Source of the DNA: Clostridiales bacterium | GTDB taxonomy: Bacteria; Bacillota; Clostridia; Lachnospirales; CAG-274 | DNA: 7,591 bases | Assembly (NCBI GenBank): GCA_021202835.1 | Contig: JAJQCI010000313.1 | Coordinates: 1 to 7,591 of the forward strand | Reading direction: 5' to 3' | Part shown: positions 1-6,155 of the stretch, one piece after another | Position numbering within the stretch: the stretch's first letter is position 1 | How the letters are laid out: each line of letters opens with the position of its first letter | Notes under the pieces: model-generated | Database searches by the model: none | The model's input: the letters and a program-made list of their open reading frames with translations, nothing else | What the model was told of the DNA's origin: nothing | Translations under genes and position numbers: made by a program

Positions 1-1
1 C

Positions 2-28
2 TGTGTTTCGTAAGTCCTGCGGAACACA
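2..28 (+). other. Hairpin just upstream of the first gene
   Basis: TGTGTTTCG (2-10) can pair with CGGAACACA (20-28) to give a 9-bp stem with one G-U pair and a 9-nt loop. It ends seven bases before the ribosome binding site of the CNNM/CorC gene. No U-run follows, so it is not a simple terminator. It could be the last helix of a longer leader RNA or part of the end of an upstream gene (a TAA in one frame lies at 11-13). The left edge of the window cuts the context, so its role cannot be decided. Confidence 0.3.
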
Positions 29-34
29 TAGCTT

Positions 35-39
35 AGGAG
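35..39 (+). promoter_or_regulatory. Ribosome binding site that sets the start at TTG 50
   Basis: AGGAG at 35-39 lies ten bases before TTG 50 but only one base before GTG 41, too close for GTG to serve as initiation codon with this site. The TTG is therefore preferred, removing three residues from the longest reading frame. An in-frame TAG at 29-31 rules out any start further upstream. Confidence 0.6.
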
Positions 40-49
40 AGTGATTTTA

Positions 50-1312
50 TTGGACAGCGGTCATGCGGATCTATTACAGTACTTTATACTTATTATTTTA
101 TTCTGCTTGTCTTCCTTTTTTTCTTCGTCGGAGACGGCCCTTACATCTATCAGCAAGATTAAGGTAAGAAGCATGCTTGACGACGGCGTCAAAAACGCAG
201 AGATTATAGCCAAGCTTTTAGACAATAAGTCTAAGCTGTTATCCGCTATTCTTATAGGTAATAATATAGTAAATACTCTGGCTACATCTATGACAACCTC
301 AATAGCCCTAAAGCTTTTCGGAAATTCCGGCGTGGGAATCGCCACCGGGTTTATAACAATTGTCGTTCTTATATTCGGCGAAATTACGCCTAAAAACTAT
401 GCTGCGGCAAACAGCGAAAAGCTGTCAATTATGGTTGCAAAGCCCATTTATGCCTGTACGGTTGTTTTTACGCCGGTTATTTATATTCTGAACATTGTTA
501 CGGGCTTTATAATAGGGCTTCTTATGGGCAAAGACAAAGAGCCTGCTCCGGCTGTTACCGAAGCCGAGCTTATTTCAATGGTTAATGTAAGCCACGAAGA
601 GGGCGTTATAGAAAACGACGAAAAAGAAATGCTCAACAATGTTGTTGACTTCGGCGACTGTGACGCAAGAGATGTTATGATTCCCAGAGTTGATATGGTA
701 GCCGTTCCCGTTGACGCTGACCTTGAATATGTCAGCAAAATTTACAAACAGGAGCAGTTTTCAAGAATGCCCGTTTATGAAAACTCCGCAGACAACATAA
801 TAGGTATTCTTTCAATAAAGGATATAGGCTTTAACCCCGATCCCGAAAAATTTAACATAAGAAAGCTTATGAGAGAGCCCTATTTTACTTATGAGTCAAA
901 GCCCTCGAAGGACCTTTTGGCTGTTATGAGGAAAAAGAGAGTCCCTATGGCCATAGTTTTGGACGAATACGGCGGAACCTCCGGCATTGTCACAATGGAG
1001 GATTTATTGGAGGAAATAGTAGGGGATATTGCCGACGACAATGACGAACATCCCGAGGAGATTTTAAAGATTTCCGAAAATGTATATATAATTTCGGGAA
1101 TTGCCAAAATAGACGATGTAAACAGTGAAACAGGCGCCAGCTTCGACGATGAAGATTTTGATTCAATAGGAGGCTATGTTTCCGGCCTTGTGGGAAGATT
1201 TCCCAAGACGGGAGAGATTATCGAAGAGGATAAGTACAAATTTTTTATAGAAGAAACAGACAAAAACAGAATTGAGAAAATAAGGCTTGTTATAGGAGAA
1301 AAAACGGAATGA
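50..1312 (+). CDS. CNNM/CorC-family membrane protein (DUF21-CBS-CBS-CorC_HlyC)
   Basis: Integral membrane protein of the CNNM/CorC family (often annotated hemolysin C family), linked in characterised members to Mg2+ (and Co2+) export or homeostasis. The 420 residues from TTG 50 show the usual order. An N-terminal DUF21 membrane domain covers about residues 1-175, with SSSETAL near residue 25, IGNN, and FGEITPKN at 109-116. A CBS pair follows from DVMIPR (208-213) to DEYGGTSG (from 305) and MEDLLEEIVGDI. A C-terminal CorC_HlyC domain runs from about 345 to the end and is likely to sit in the cytoplasm. Length and motifs look complete. The CBS pair suggests nucleotide or Mg-ATP sensing (family knowledge). 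The substrate cannot be told from sequence. It is the first visible gene of an operon with mreB and mutS2; its last four bases overlap the mreB start. Confidence 0.93.
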   Translation: MDSGHADLLQYFILIILFCLSSFFSSSETALTSISKIKVRSMLDDGVKNAEIIAKLLDNKSKLLSAILIGNNIVNTLATSMTTSIALKLFGNSGVGIATGFITIVVLIFGEITPKNYAAANSEKLSIMVAKPIYACTVVFTPVIYILNIVTGFIIGLLMGKDKEPAPAVTEAELISMVNVSHEEGVIENDEKEMLNNVVDFGDCDARDVMIPRVDMVAVPVDADLEYVSKIYKQEQFSRMPVYENSADNIIGILSIKDIGFNPDPEKFNIRKLMREPYFTYESKPSKDLLAVMRKKRVPMAIVLDEYGGTSGIVTMEDLLEEIVGDIADDNDEHPEEILKISENVYIISGIAKIDDVNSETGASFDDEDFDSIGGYVSGLVGRFPKTGEIIEEDKYKFFIEETDKNRIEKIRLVIGEKTE

Positions 1313-2334
1313 AAAAGATTTTTTTTGGTTCTGACATTGGAATAGATTTGGGGACGGCTACGGTTTTGGTATATGTTAAAGGCTACGGCATTGTTTTAAA
1401 AGAACCTTCTGTCGTTGCCATAGACAAAAACACCCACACGGTTTTGGCTGTGGGTGAAGAGGCAAGACGTATGCTGGGAAAAACTCCGGGGAACATAGTG
1501 GCTATTCGCCCTTTGAGAGACGGAGTTATTTCCGACTATGACGTTACCGAAAAAATGCTTAAATATTTTATAGAAAAATCAATAGGAAGACACTTTTTTC
1601 TTCGTCCTAAAATTGCCGTATGTGTTCCCAGTAAGGTGACCGGGGTTGAAAAGAGAGCCGTTGAAGACGCTACAAGAGAGGCCGGGGCCAGAGAGGTTTA
1701 TATCATTGAAGAGCCCATAGCCGCCGCTATAGGCGCCGGAGTCGACATAAGCAAGGCCAGCGGAAATATGGTTGTTGACATAGGGGGAGGAACCTGTGAC
1801 GTAGCCGTAATTTCACTGGGAGGAACCGTTGTAAGCGATTCCATAAAAATGGCGGGAGACAAGTTTGACGATGCCATTGTAAGATATATGAGAATGGAGC
1901 ATCAGCTTCTTATAGGGGAAAGAACCGCAGAGCAGATAAAAATGACAATAGGCACGGCCTTCCCCAGAGAAGAAGAGGTTTGTATGGACGTTAAGGGCCG
2001 TGACCTTTTGGCAGGTCTTCCCAAAACAATTACCGTTTCATCCGAAGAAACACTGGAGGCTCTTAGGGAATGTACTTCAATGATTATAGACACAATAAAG
2101 GATGTTCTTGAAAACACTCCCCCCGAGCTTTCTGCGGATATTTCAGACAAGGGAATTATGCTGACAGGCGGAGGCGCTATGCTTTACGGCCTTGACAAGC
2201 TTATTACAAAGGAAACGGGCATAAAAGCATATTACGGCTCTGACGACCCGGTAAGCTGTGTCGCCGTGGGAACGGGAAAATATATAGAATTCCAAACCGA
2301 AAAGGTAAGAAAAAAACGCTGGAGGTTATGGTAA
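1309..2334 (+). CDS. mreB: MreB/Mbl-type actin-like cell-shape protein
   Basis: Bacterial actin homologue that polymerises with ATP under the membrane and guides peptidoglycan synthesis during elongation. The 341 residues match the family length. Visible nucleotide-site motifs are phosphate-1 GIDLGTAT (11-18), the IEEPIAAAIGAG segment (133-144) with the likely catalytic glutamate, phosphate-2 DIGGGTCD (157-164) and the adenosine motif LTGGG (285-289). The N-terminal run DLGTATVLVYVKGYGIVL resembles clostridial MreB/Mbl proteins, so Mbl is an equally fair name. The start is ATG 1309, preceded by AGGAG at 1294-1298 and coupled to the upstream gene through an ATGA overlap. mreC, mreD and minCD, common partners of mreB, are absent here; mutS2 follows after 6 bp. 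The C-terminal tail KVRKKRWRLW is strongly basic and aromatic and could help membrane contact (inference). Confidence 0.95.
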   Translation: MKKIFFGSDIGIDLGTATVLVYVKGYGIVLKEPSVVAIDKNTHTVLAVGEEARRMLGKTPGNIVAIRPLRDGVISDYDVTEKMLKYFIEKSIGRHFFLRPKIAVCVPSKVTGVEKRAVEDATREAGAREVYIIEEPIAAAIGAGVDISKASGNMVVDIGGGTCDVAVISLGGTVVSDSIKMAGDKFDDAIVRYMRMEHQLLIGERTAEQIKMTIGTAFPREEEVCMDVKGRDLLAGLPKTITVSSEETLEALRECTSMIIDTIKDVLENTPPELSADISDKGIMLTGGGAMLYGLDKLITKETGIKAYYGSDDPVSCVAVGTGKYIEFQTEKVRKKRWRLW

Positions 2335-2340
2335 GGCAAT

Positions 2341-4719
2341 ATGAATAAAAAAGTTTATACCACTCTTGAGTTTAATAAAATTCGTGAAAGGCTCTCCGGC
2401 CTTTGTGTTTCGCCTATGGCGAAGGAACTGGCCTTAGAGCTTGAGCCCTCCGCTGACATAAATGAAATAAATATAAACCAAAACGAAACAACCGAAGCCG
2501 TTTCGATGATACTTAAAAAAGGGTCAGTGCCCTTAGGGGGCCTCAGAGATTTGAGAGAGGTTTTAAGAAGGGCCGAGGCCGGGGGAATTTTGTCACTGAG
2601 AGAGCTTTTAAACACTGCGGACTTTTTAAACACATGCCAAAGCATGAAAAGCTACGGCGAAAGCGAAAACAAAAAGGATAATTTCGATATATTAAAGCCT
2701 TATTTTGACGAGGTTGTTCTTATAAACGACCTTGAAGCCGACATAAGCCGAAAAATAATTTCAGAAGCTGAAATTTCCGACCTTGCCAGCAAGGAGCTTT
2801 TTTCAATAAGGCAGTCAATAAGAAGTGCAAACGACAGAATTCGTGAGAGCCTTAACAATATTATACACTCGGCCTCAAGTCGGACGATGCTTCAAAACCC
2901 TGTTATAACAATAAGAAACGACAGATACTGCGTGCCGGTAAAGCAGGAATATGTTTCCTCTTTTAAGGGTATTCTTCACGACCGGTCCTCCACAGGGGCA
3001 ACGGTTTTTATGGAGCCGGCTTCCGTTGTTGAAGCAAACAACAGAATTGCGGAGCTAAAGATAAAAGAAAAGGAAGAAATTCAGAAGATTTTGCAGAGGC
3101 TTTCTGAGGCTGTTGCCGAAAACAGCGGAATTATAAGAGCCGACAGCGAGCTTCTGGTTCATTTGGACTTTGTCTTTGCCAAAGGCGAGCTTTCTCTTGC
3201 TATGGAAGGCTCAAAGCCCTTCTTTAACAAAGAAGGCTATATAAATCTAAAAAGGGCAAGGCACCCTCTTATAGCCCGTGAAAAGGTTGTTCCCACAAAT
3301 ATCTGGCTTGGAAAGGACTTTACAACCCTTCTAATTACCGGTCCCAACACAGGCGGAAAAACCGTTGCCCTTAAGACAATAGGCATATTCTCCCTTATGG
3401 GTCAGGCAGGGCTCCATATTCCGGCCTTTGACGGCTCCGAGCTGGGGGTTTTTGAGGAGATTTTTGCCGACATAGGCGACGAACAGAGTATAGAGCAGTC
3501 TTTGAGTACTTTCTCTTCCCATATGAGCAATATTGTGTCAATTTTGGACAATGTGACCCCCGAAAGCCTTGTTTTGATAGATGAGCTGGGTTCGGGAACG
3601 GACCCTACCGAGGGCTCGGCTCTGGCTGTTTCGATTATAAAATATCTTCACGGTATGAAGGTCAGAACCGCCGTTACAACTCACTACAGTGAGCTGAAGC
3701 TTTTCGCCCTTACCGAAGAGGGGGTTGAAAACGCCTCCTGTGAATTCGATATTAATACGCTGAGCCCAACATACAGGCTTATGATAGGTGTTCCGGGAAA
3801 GTCAAACGCCTTTGCCATTTCAAAAAAGCTGGGGCTTAAGGACTTTATAATCGAGGGCGCAAAGGAAATTTTGAGCCGTGAGGATATTAAAGTGGAGGAC
3901 GCTATTTTAGAGCTTGAATCGGGCAGAAAAACAATAGAAATTGAAAGAGAAAGGGCAGAAGCCTTCAGAAAAGAAGCGGAACGCTACAGAGCCGAAATAA
4001 AGGAGCAAAACGAAAAGCTCAAAGAGCGTAAGGAAAAAATAATTTTAAGCGCCAATGAAGAGGCACGAAGAATTATTTCCGACGCAAAGGACGAAAGCGA
4101 CAAAATAATAAAGGAAATGCGCCGTCTTTCAAAAGAAGCAGGAAGCACGGAAAAGCTTGAGCAAAAGAGAAAAGCCCTTAAGGAAAATCTCAATAAATCG
4201 GAGGAAAAGCTGTCTAAGCTTAACAGGAAGAACAAGCCTAAGAGAGAACGCCCTAAAAAGCTGAATATAGGCGACAGGGTTTTTATAGACGATTTGGGCA
4301 CAACGGGCTCGGTTGTTACAAAGCCGGAACAAAACGGCGATGTTTTCGTTCAGGCCGGAATTATGAAAATAAAGACAAATATAAAAAGGCTTTCCCTTAC
4401 GGAAGAAAAGCCGGCGGATTATTCTTCTTCAAAAGGTATTTACAGCGCAAAGGTCAGAATGGACAACGCCAAATCCGTTTCAACCGAGGTTGACCTGAGA
4501 GGTCTAAATGTTTATGAAGGAATAGACAAGCTTGACAAATATATCGACAGTGCGATTTTGGCAGGCATAAGCCCCGTAAACATTATCCACGGCAAGGGCA
4601 CGGGAGTTATGCGCTCGGCCGTTCACGACTTTCTTAAAAGCCACAGCAGCGTAAAGTCATACCGCTTGGGAGAATACGGTGAGGGCGATTCCGGAATAAC
4701 CGTCGTTGTTCTTAAATAA
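2341..4719 (+). CDS. mutS2: MutS2: MutS-like ATPase with C-terminal Smr endonuclease domain
   Basis: MutS2 is a dimeric MutS-related ATPase without the mismatch-recognition domain. In Bacillus subtilis it acts on collided ribosomes and is also linked to recombination control. The 792 residues are close to the usual size. In order they show a core/lever region (1 to about 310), Walker A GPNTGGKT (334-341), Walker B VLIDE (411-415) followed by LGSGTDPTEGSA, the TTHYSELK switch, a long charged helical stretch rich in Glu and Lys (about 510-640) expected to be coiled coil, a KOW-like segment (GDRVFIDDLGTTGSVV), and a complete Smr domain with DLRG (718-721) and HGKGTG (750-755). No key residue appears missing. 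The start MNKKVYTTLEF fits the family; GGAGG at 2321-2325 is 15 bases upstream, a long spacing, with a weak AAGG nearer, so coupling to mreB translation is likely. Confidence 0.97.
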   Translation: MNKKVYTTLEFNKIRERLSGLCVSPMAKELALELEPSADINEININQNETTEAVSMILKKGSVPLGGLRDLREVLRRAEAGGILSLRELLNTADFLNTCQSMKSYGESENKKDNFDILKPYFDEVVLINDLEADISRKIISEAEISDLASKELFSIRQSIRSANDRIRESLNNIIHSASSRTMLQNPVITIRNDRYCVPVKQEYVSSFKGILHDRSSTGATVFMEPASVVEANNRIAELKIKEKEEIQKILQRLSEAVAENSGIIRADSELLVHLDFVFAKGELSLAMEGSKPFFNKEGYINLKRARHPLIAREKVVPTNIWLGKDFTTLLITGPNTGGKTVALKTIGIFSLMGQAGLHIPAFDGSELGVFEEIFADIGDEQSIEQSLSTFSSHMSNIVSILDNVTPESLVLIDELGSGTDPTEGSALAVSIIKYLHGMKVRTAVTTHYSELKLFALTEEGVENASCEFDINTLSPTYRLMIGVPGKSNAFAISKKLGLKDFIIEGAKEILSREDIKVEDAILELESGRKTIEIERERAEAFRKEAERYRAEIKEQNEKLKERKEKIILSANEEARRIISDAKDESDKIIKEMRRLSKEAGSTEKLEQKRKALKENLNKSEEKLSKLNRKNKPKRERPKKLNIGDRVFIDDLGTTGSVVTKPEQNGDVFVQAGIMKIKTNIKRLSLTEEKPADYSSSKGIYSAKVRMDNAKSVSTEVDLRGLNVYEGIDKLDKYIDSAILAGISPVNIIHGKGTGVMRSAVHDFLKSHSSVKSYRLGEYGEGDSGITVVVLK

Positions 4720-4740
4720 CCCGAAATATATTTTAAAGCA

Positions 4741-4769
4741 GTTCGGCTGTGCAGGATACACAGCTGAAC
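4741..4769 (+). other. 11-bp hairpin in the mutS2 3' untranslated region
   Basis: GTTCGGCTGTG (4741-4751) pairs with CACAGCTGAAC (4759-4769), eleven pairs with one G-U, around a 7-nt loop CAGGATA. It directly abuts the terminator hairpin, sharing C4769, so the two stems compete for one base or stack. It may protect the 3' end of the mutS2 message or act as an RNA processing site; neither is shown by sequence alone. Confidence 0.5.
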
Positions 4770-4791
4770 CCTGCCTTCGGGCAGGGCTTTT
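4769..4791 (+). terminator. Rho-independent terminator of the CNNM-mreB-mutS2 operon
   Basis: CCCTGCC (4769-4775), loop TTCG and GGCAGGG (4780-4786) form a perfect 7-bp GC-rich stem with an extra-stable UUCG tetraloop, followed by C and four T (4788-4791). It lies 50 bases past the mutS2 stop codon. The U-run is short, so termination may be incomplete. On the minus strand no U-run follows this stem, so it is directional. Confidence 0.8.
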
Positions 4792-4793
4792 AC

Positions 4794-4927
4794 AAAAAAA
4801 TAAGACCATAATTATTCAGGATGGGCGGTGTATCCATCATCTCAGGTACTCCGTGGAGTGTGTCGGGAACCATTTCCGACCTCTGAATAATTATGCTCTC
4901 ATGTTATAAAACCTTTTGGTTTCTCAC
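4794..4927 (-). ncRNA. Candidate structured small RNA, unassigned class
   Basis: A minus-strand transcript starting near 4927 and ending in the U-run at 4800-4794 would be about 134 nt. It has a small 5' hairpin (AAACC/GGTTT, 4922-4909), a 13-nt linker, and then a 13-bp perfect closing helix (4895-4883 with 4819-4807). The helix encloses three hairpins: 4880-4862 (7 pairs with one bulge), 4859-4848 (four pairs, tetraloop CACG) and 4838-4820 (GATGG/CCATC, 9-nt loop). Three nucleotides after the closing helix come TTA and seven T, so the long stem doubles as an intrinsic terminator. Orientation is fixed by the perfect promoter upstream and the U-run downstream, both minus-strand; the plus strand has neither. 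No gene follows in that direction except the 3' end of mutS2 in antisense, which argues against a riboswitch leader. I could not match it to 6S, SRP, tmRNA, RNase P, T-box or common riboswitch cores. Confidence 0.62.
4807..4895. repeat. 13-bp perfect inverted repeat enclosing three hairpins
   Basis: CATAATTATTCAG (4807-4819) and CTGAATAATTATG (4883-4895) are exact reverse complements. They form the closing helix of the candidate RNA. The arrangement could also be the ends of a very small non-autonomous mobile element, but no matching direct repeats are seen in the bases just outside it, and the flanking promoter and U-run fit an RNA gene better. Confidence 0.7.
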
Positions 4928-4933
4928 ATTTAT

Positions 4934-4962
4934 ATTATATCATCAGCAGGCCTGTTTGTCAA
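4934..4962 (-). promoter_or_regulatory. Perfect sigma-A consensus promoter for the minus-strand RNA
   Basis: Read on the minus strand, -35 TTGACA (4962-4957) and -10 TATAAT (4939-4934) are both exact and separated by the optimal 17 nt. Transcription should start at about 4929-4927. The spacer contains the 8-bp palindrome CAGGCCTG (4947-4954). No open reading frame of useful size starts downstream, so the strong promoter implies a non-coding product. Confidence 0.85.
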
Positions 4963-5035
4963 CAGCAAAAATCAAAAAAACTAATAATTTCCGCTTCAGG
5001 ACGCAAATAATATGATATAATTGTATGAAAAATGT

Positions 5036-5064
5036 TTGCTAAACGTATAAAAGTGTGTTATAAT
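5036..5064 (+). promoter_or_regulatory. Promoter of the rsmD-coaD operon
   Basis: TTGCTA (5036-5041, four of six matches to the -35 consensus), a 17-nt spacer and a perfect TATAAT (5059-5064). The predicted start near 5070-5072 leaves a leader of about 33 nt before ATG 5105, just enough for the ribosome binding site. It points away from the small RNA promoter, with about 140 bp between the two start sites. Confidence 0.72.
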
Positions 5065-5090
5065 CTTAAATAGTATTACGGAATTTTACG

Positions 5091-5095
5091 AGGAG
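5091..5095 (+). promoter_or_regulatory. Ribosome binding site that sets the rsmD start at ATG 5105
   Basis: AGGAG (5091-5095) lies nine bases before ATG 5105. The alternative in-frame TTG at 5096 touches the site directly and cannot use it. The resulting N-terminus MRIISGSKRGFKL also fits the RsmD family. Confidence 0.8.
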
Positions 5096-5104
5096 TTGCA
5101 GATA

Positions 5105-5668
5105 ATGCGGATTATATCGGGTTCTAAAAGGGGGTTTAAGCTTAAAGCGCCCAAGGGTATGAATACAAGGCCTACGACAGACAAAATCAAGGAGTCTCTT
5201 TTTAACATACTTGCCCCGGTTTTAAGCGAGTGTATGTTTTTGGATATTTTTGCCGGAAGCGGCGCAATAGGCATCGAAGCTCTTTCGAGAGGAGCAAGGC
5301 AAGCCGTTTTTATAGACAAAAACAGAGAGGCTCTGCAGGTTATAAAAGACAATTTAAGCAAAACGGGCTTTGAGGGCAGTTCACTTGTTTTTGGGCAGGA
5401 TTTCAGAAGCGCCTTAAAGCAAATTAATGCAAAAGGGCTTAAATTTGATGTTATTTTTATGGATCCGCCGTATAATTCGGAATTTATTGAAAATATACTT
5501 GACGAAATTAAAAATTTGGGTATACTAGATAATGAGGGTATTGTTGTTGTCGAACAGGCGAAAGACGAGCCCGAAATAATCAAAGAAGGCTTTAAGGTTT
5601 ACCGTGTTAAGGATTACGGCAAAACCACGAAGATAAGTTTTTTGACGTTGGAGGAAGGAAAATGTTAA
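5105..5668 (+). CDS. rsmD: RsmD: 16S rRNA (guanine966-N2)-methyltransferase
   Basis: Transfers a methyl group from S-adenosylmethionine to N2 of G966 (E. coli numbering) of 16S rRNA on small-subunit precursors or subunits. The 187 residues match the family. Visible are the N-terminal signature MRIISG and TRPTTDKIKESLFNIL, the SAM-binding motif I LDIFAGSGAIGIEA (46-59), the acidic end of the next strand AVFIDKN, and the catalytic DPPY (120-123) typical of N2-guanine/N6-adenine methyltransferases. It begins its own operon behind a recognisable promoter, and its last seven bases overlap coaD, implying coupled translation. The pairing with coaD is widespread in Firmicutes (ylbH-ylbI in B. subtilis). 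Confidence 0.96.
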   Translation: MRIISGSKRGFKLKAPKGMNTRPTTDKIKESLFNILAPVLSECMFLDIFAGSGAIGIEALSRGARQAVFIDKNREALQVIKDNLSKTGFEGSSLVFGQDFRSALKQINAKGLKFDVIFMDPPYNSEFIENILDEIKNLGILDNEGIVVVEQAKDEPEIIKEGFKVYRVKDYGKTTKISFLTLEEGKC

Positions 5669-6153
5669 GAGCGGTTTACCCGGGGAGTTTTGATCCCGTT
5701 ACAAACGGGCACATCGACATTATGGAGCGCAGCTCCAAATTTGTGAATACGCTGATAGTTGCTGTTTTGGACAACCCCGAAAAGAAGTCCCTTTTTACGG
5801 TTGAAGAAAGAGTGGCCCAGCTTAAGGAGGTAACAAAGCATCTGCCAAATGTGGAGGTCAGGTCGTTTTACGGGCTGCTTGTGGATTTTTGCAGGCAGGT
5901 TGACGCTAAGCTTGTTATAAGGGGCTTAAGGGCTGTTACCGACTTTGAATATGAGTTTAAAATGGCTCTGGGAAACAGAAAGCTGAATGAGGACGTTGAA
6001 ACAATATTTATATCTACCAGTACAAAATATATGTTTATAAGCTCAAGCACCATAAAGGAAATAGCGATGTTTGGCGGTTCTGTTGAGGACATGGTTCCGC
6101 AGTATATTAAGAACTGTTTAGACGAGAAATTTAAAAGCAGGGAGGAAAAATAA
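5662..6153 (+). CDS. coaD: CoaD: phosphopantetheine adenylyltransferase
   Basis: Catalyses the penultimate step of coenzyme A synthesis in the cytosol: 4'-phosphopantetheine plus ATP gives dephospho-CoA and pyrophosphate. The 163 residues are the usual length. The nucleotidyltransferase signature is intact: YPGSFDPVTNGH with the TNGH motif at 14-17, the RGLRAVTDFEYEF segment that contacts both substrates, and ISSSTIKE at 126-133. The start is ATG 5662, seven bases after GGAGG (5650-5654) inside the end of rsmD. Nothing unusual is seen in the active site. A stop codon at 6151-6153 is followed after two bases by the next gene. Confidence 0.98.
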   Translation: MLRAVYPGSFDPVTNGHIDIMERSSKFVNTLIVAVLDNPEKKSLFTVEERVAQLKEVTKHLPNVEVRSFYGLLVDFCRQVDAKLVIRGLRAVTDFEYEFKMALGNRKLNEDVETIFISTSTKYMFISSSTIKEIAMFGGSVEDMVPQYIKNCLDEKFKSREEK

Positions 6154-6155
6154 CT

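Noticed and set aside
4706..4909. Plus-strand 67-codon open frame after mutS2
   Set aside because: It begins inside mutS2, crosses a strong terminator and the inverted repeat, has no ribosome binding site, and overlaps the structured minus-strand RNA; its composition does not look coding.
4921..4954. Hammerhead-like motif: CTGATGA followed by GAAA on the minus strand
   Set aside because: The bases between them cannot form stem II, and the CTGATGA lies inside the promoter, upstream of the predicted transcription start.
4995..5021. Second TATAAT at 5016-5021 as an upstream rsmD promoter
   Set aside because: No acceptable -35 box at 16-18 nt spacing; the promoter at 5036-5064 is better placed.
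5086..5583. Minus-strand 165-codon frame opposite rsmD
   Set aside because: Serine/leucine-rich shadow of rsmD, whose family signatures (DPPY, FAGSGAIG) are clear in the plus strand.
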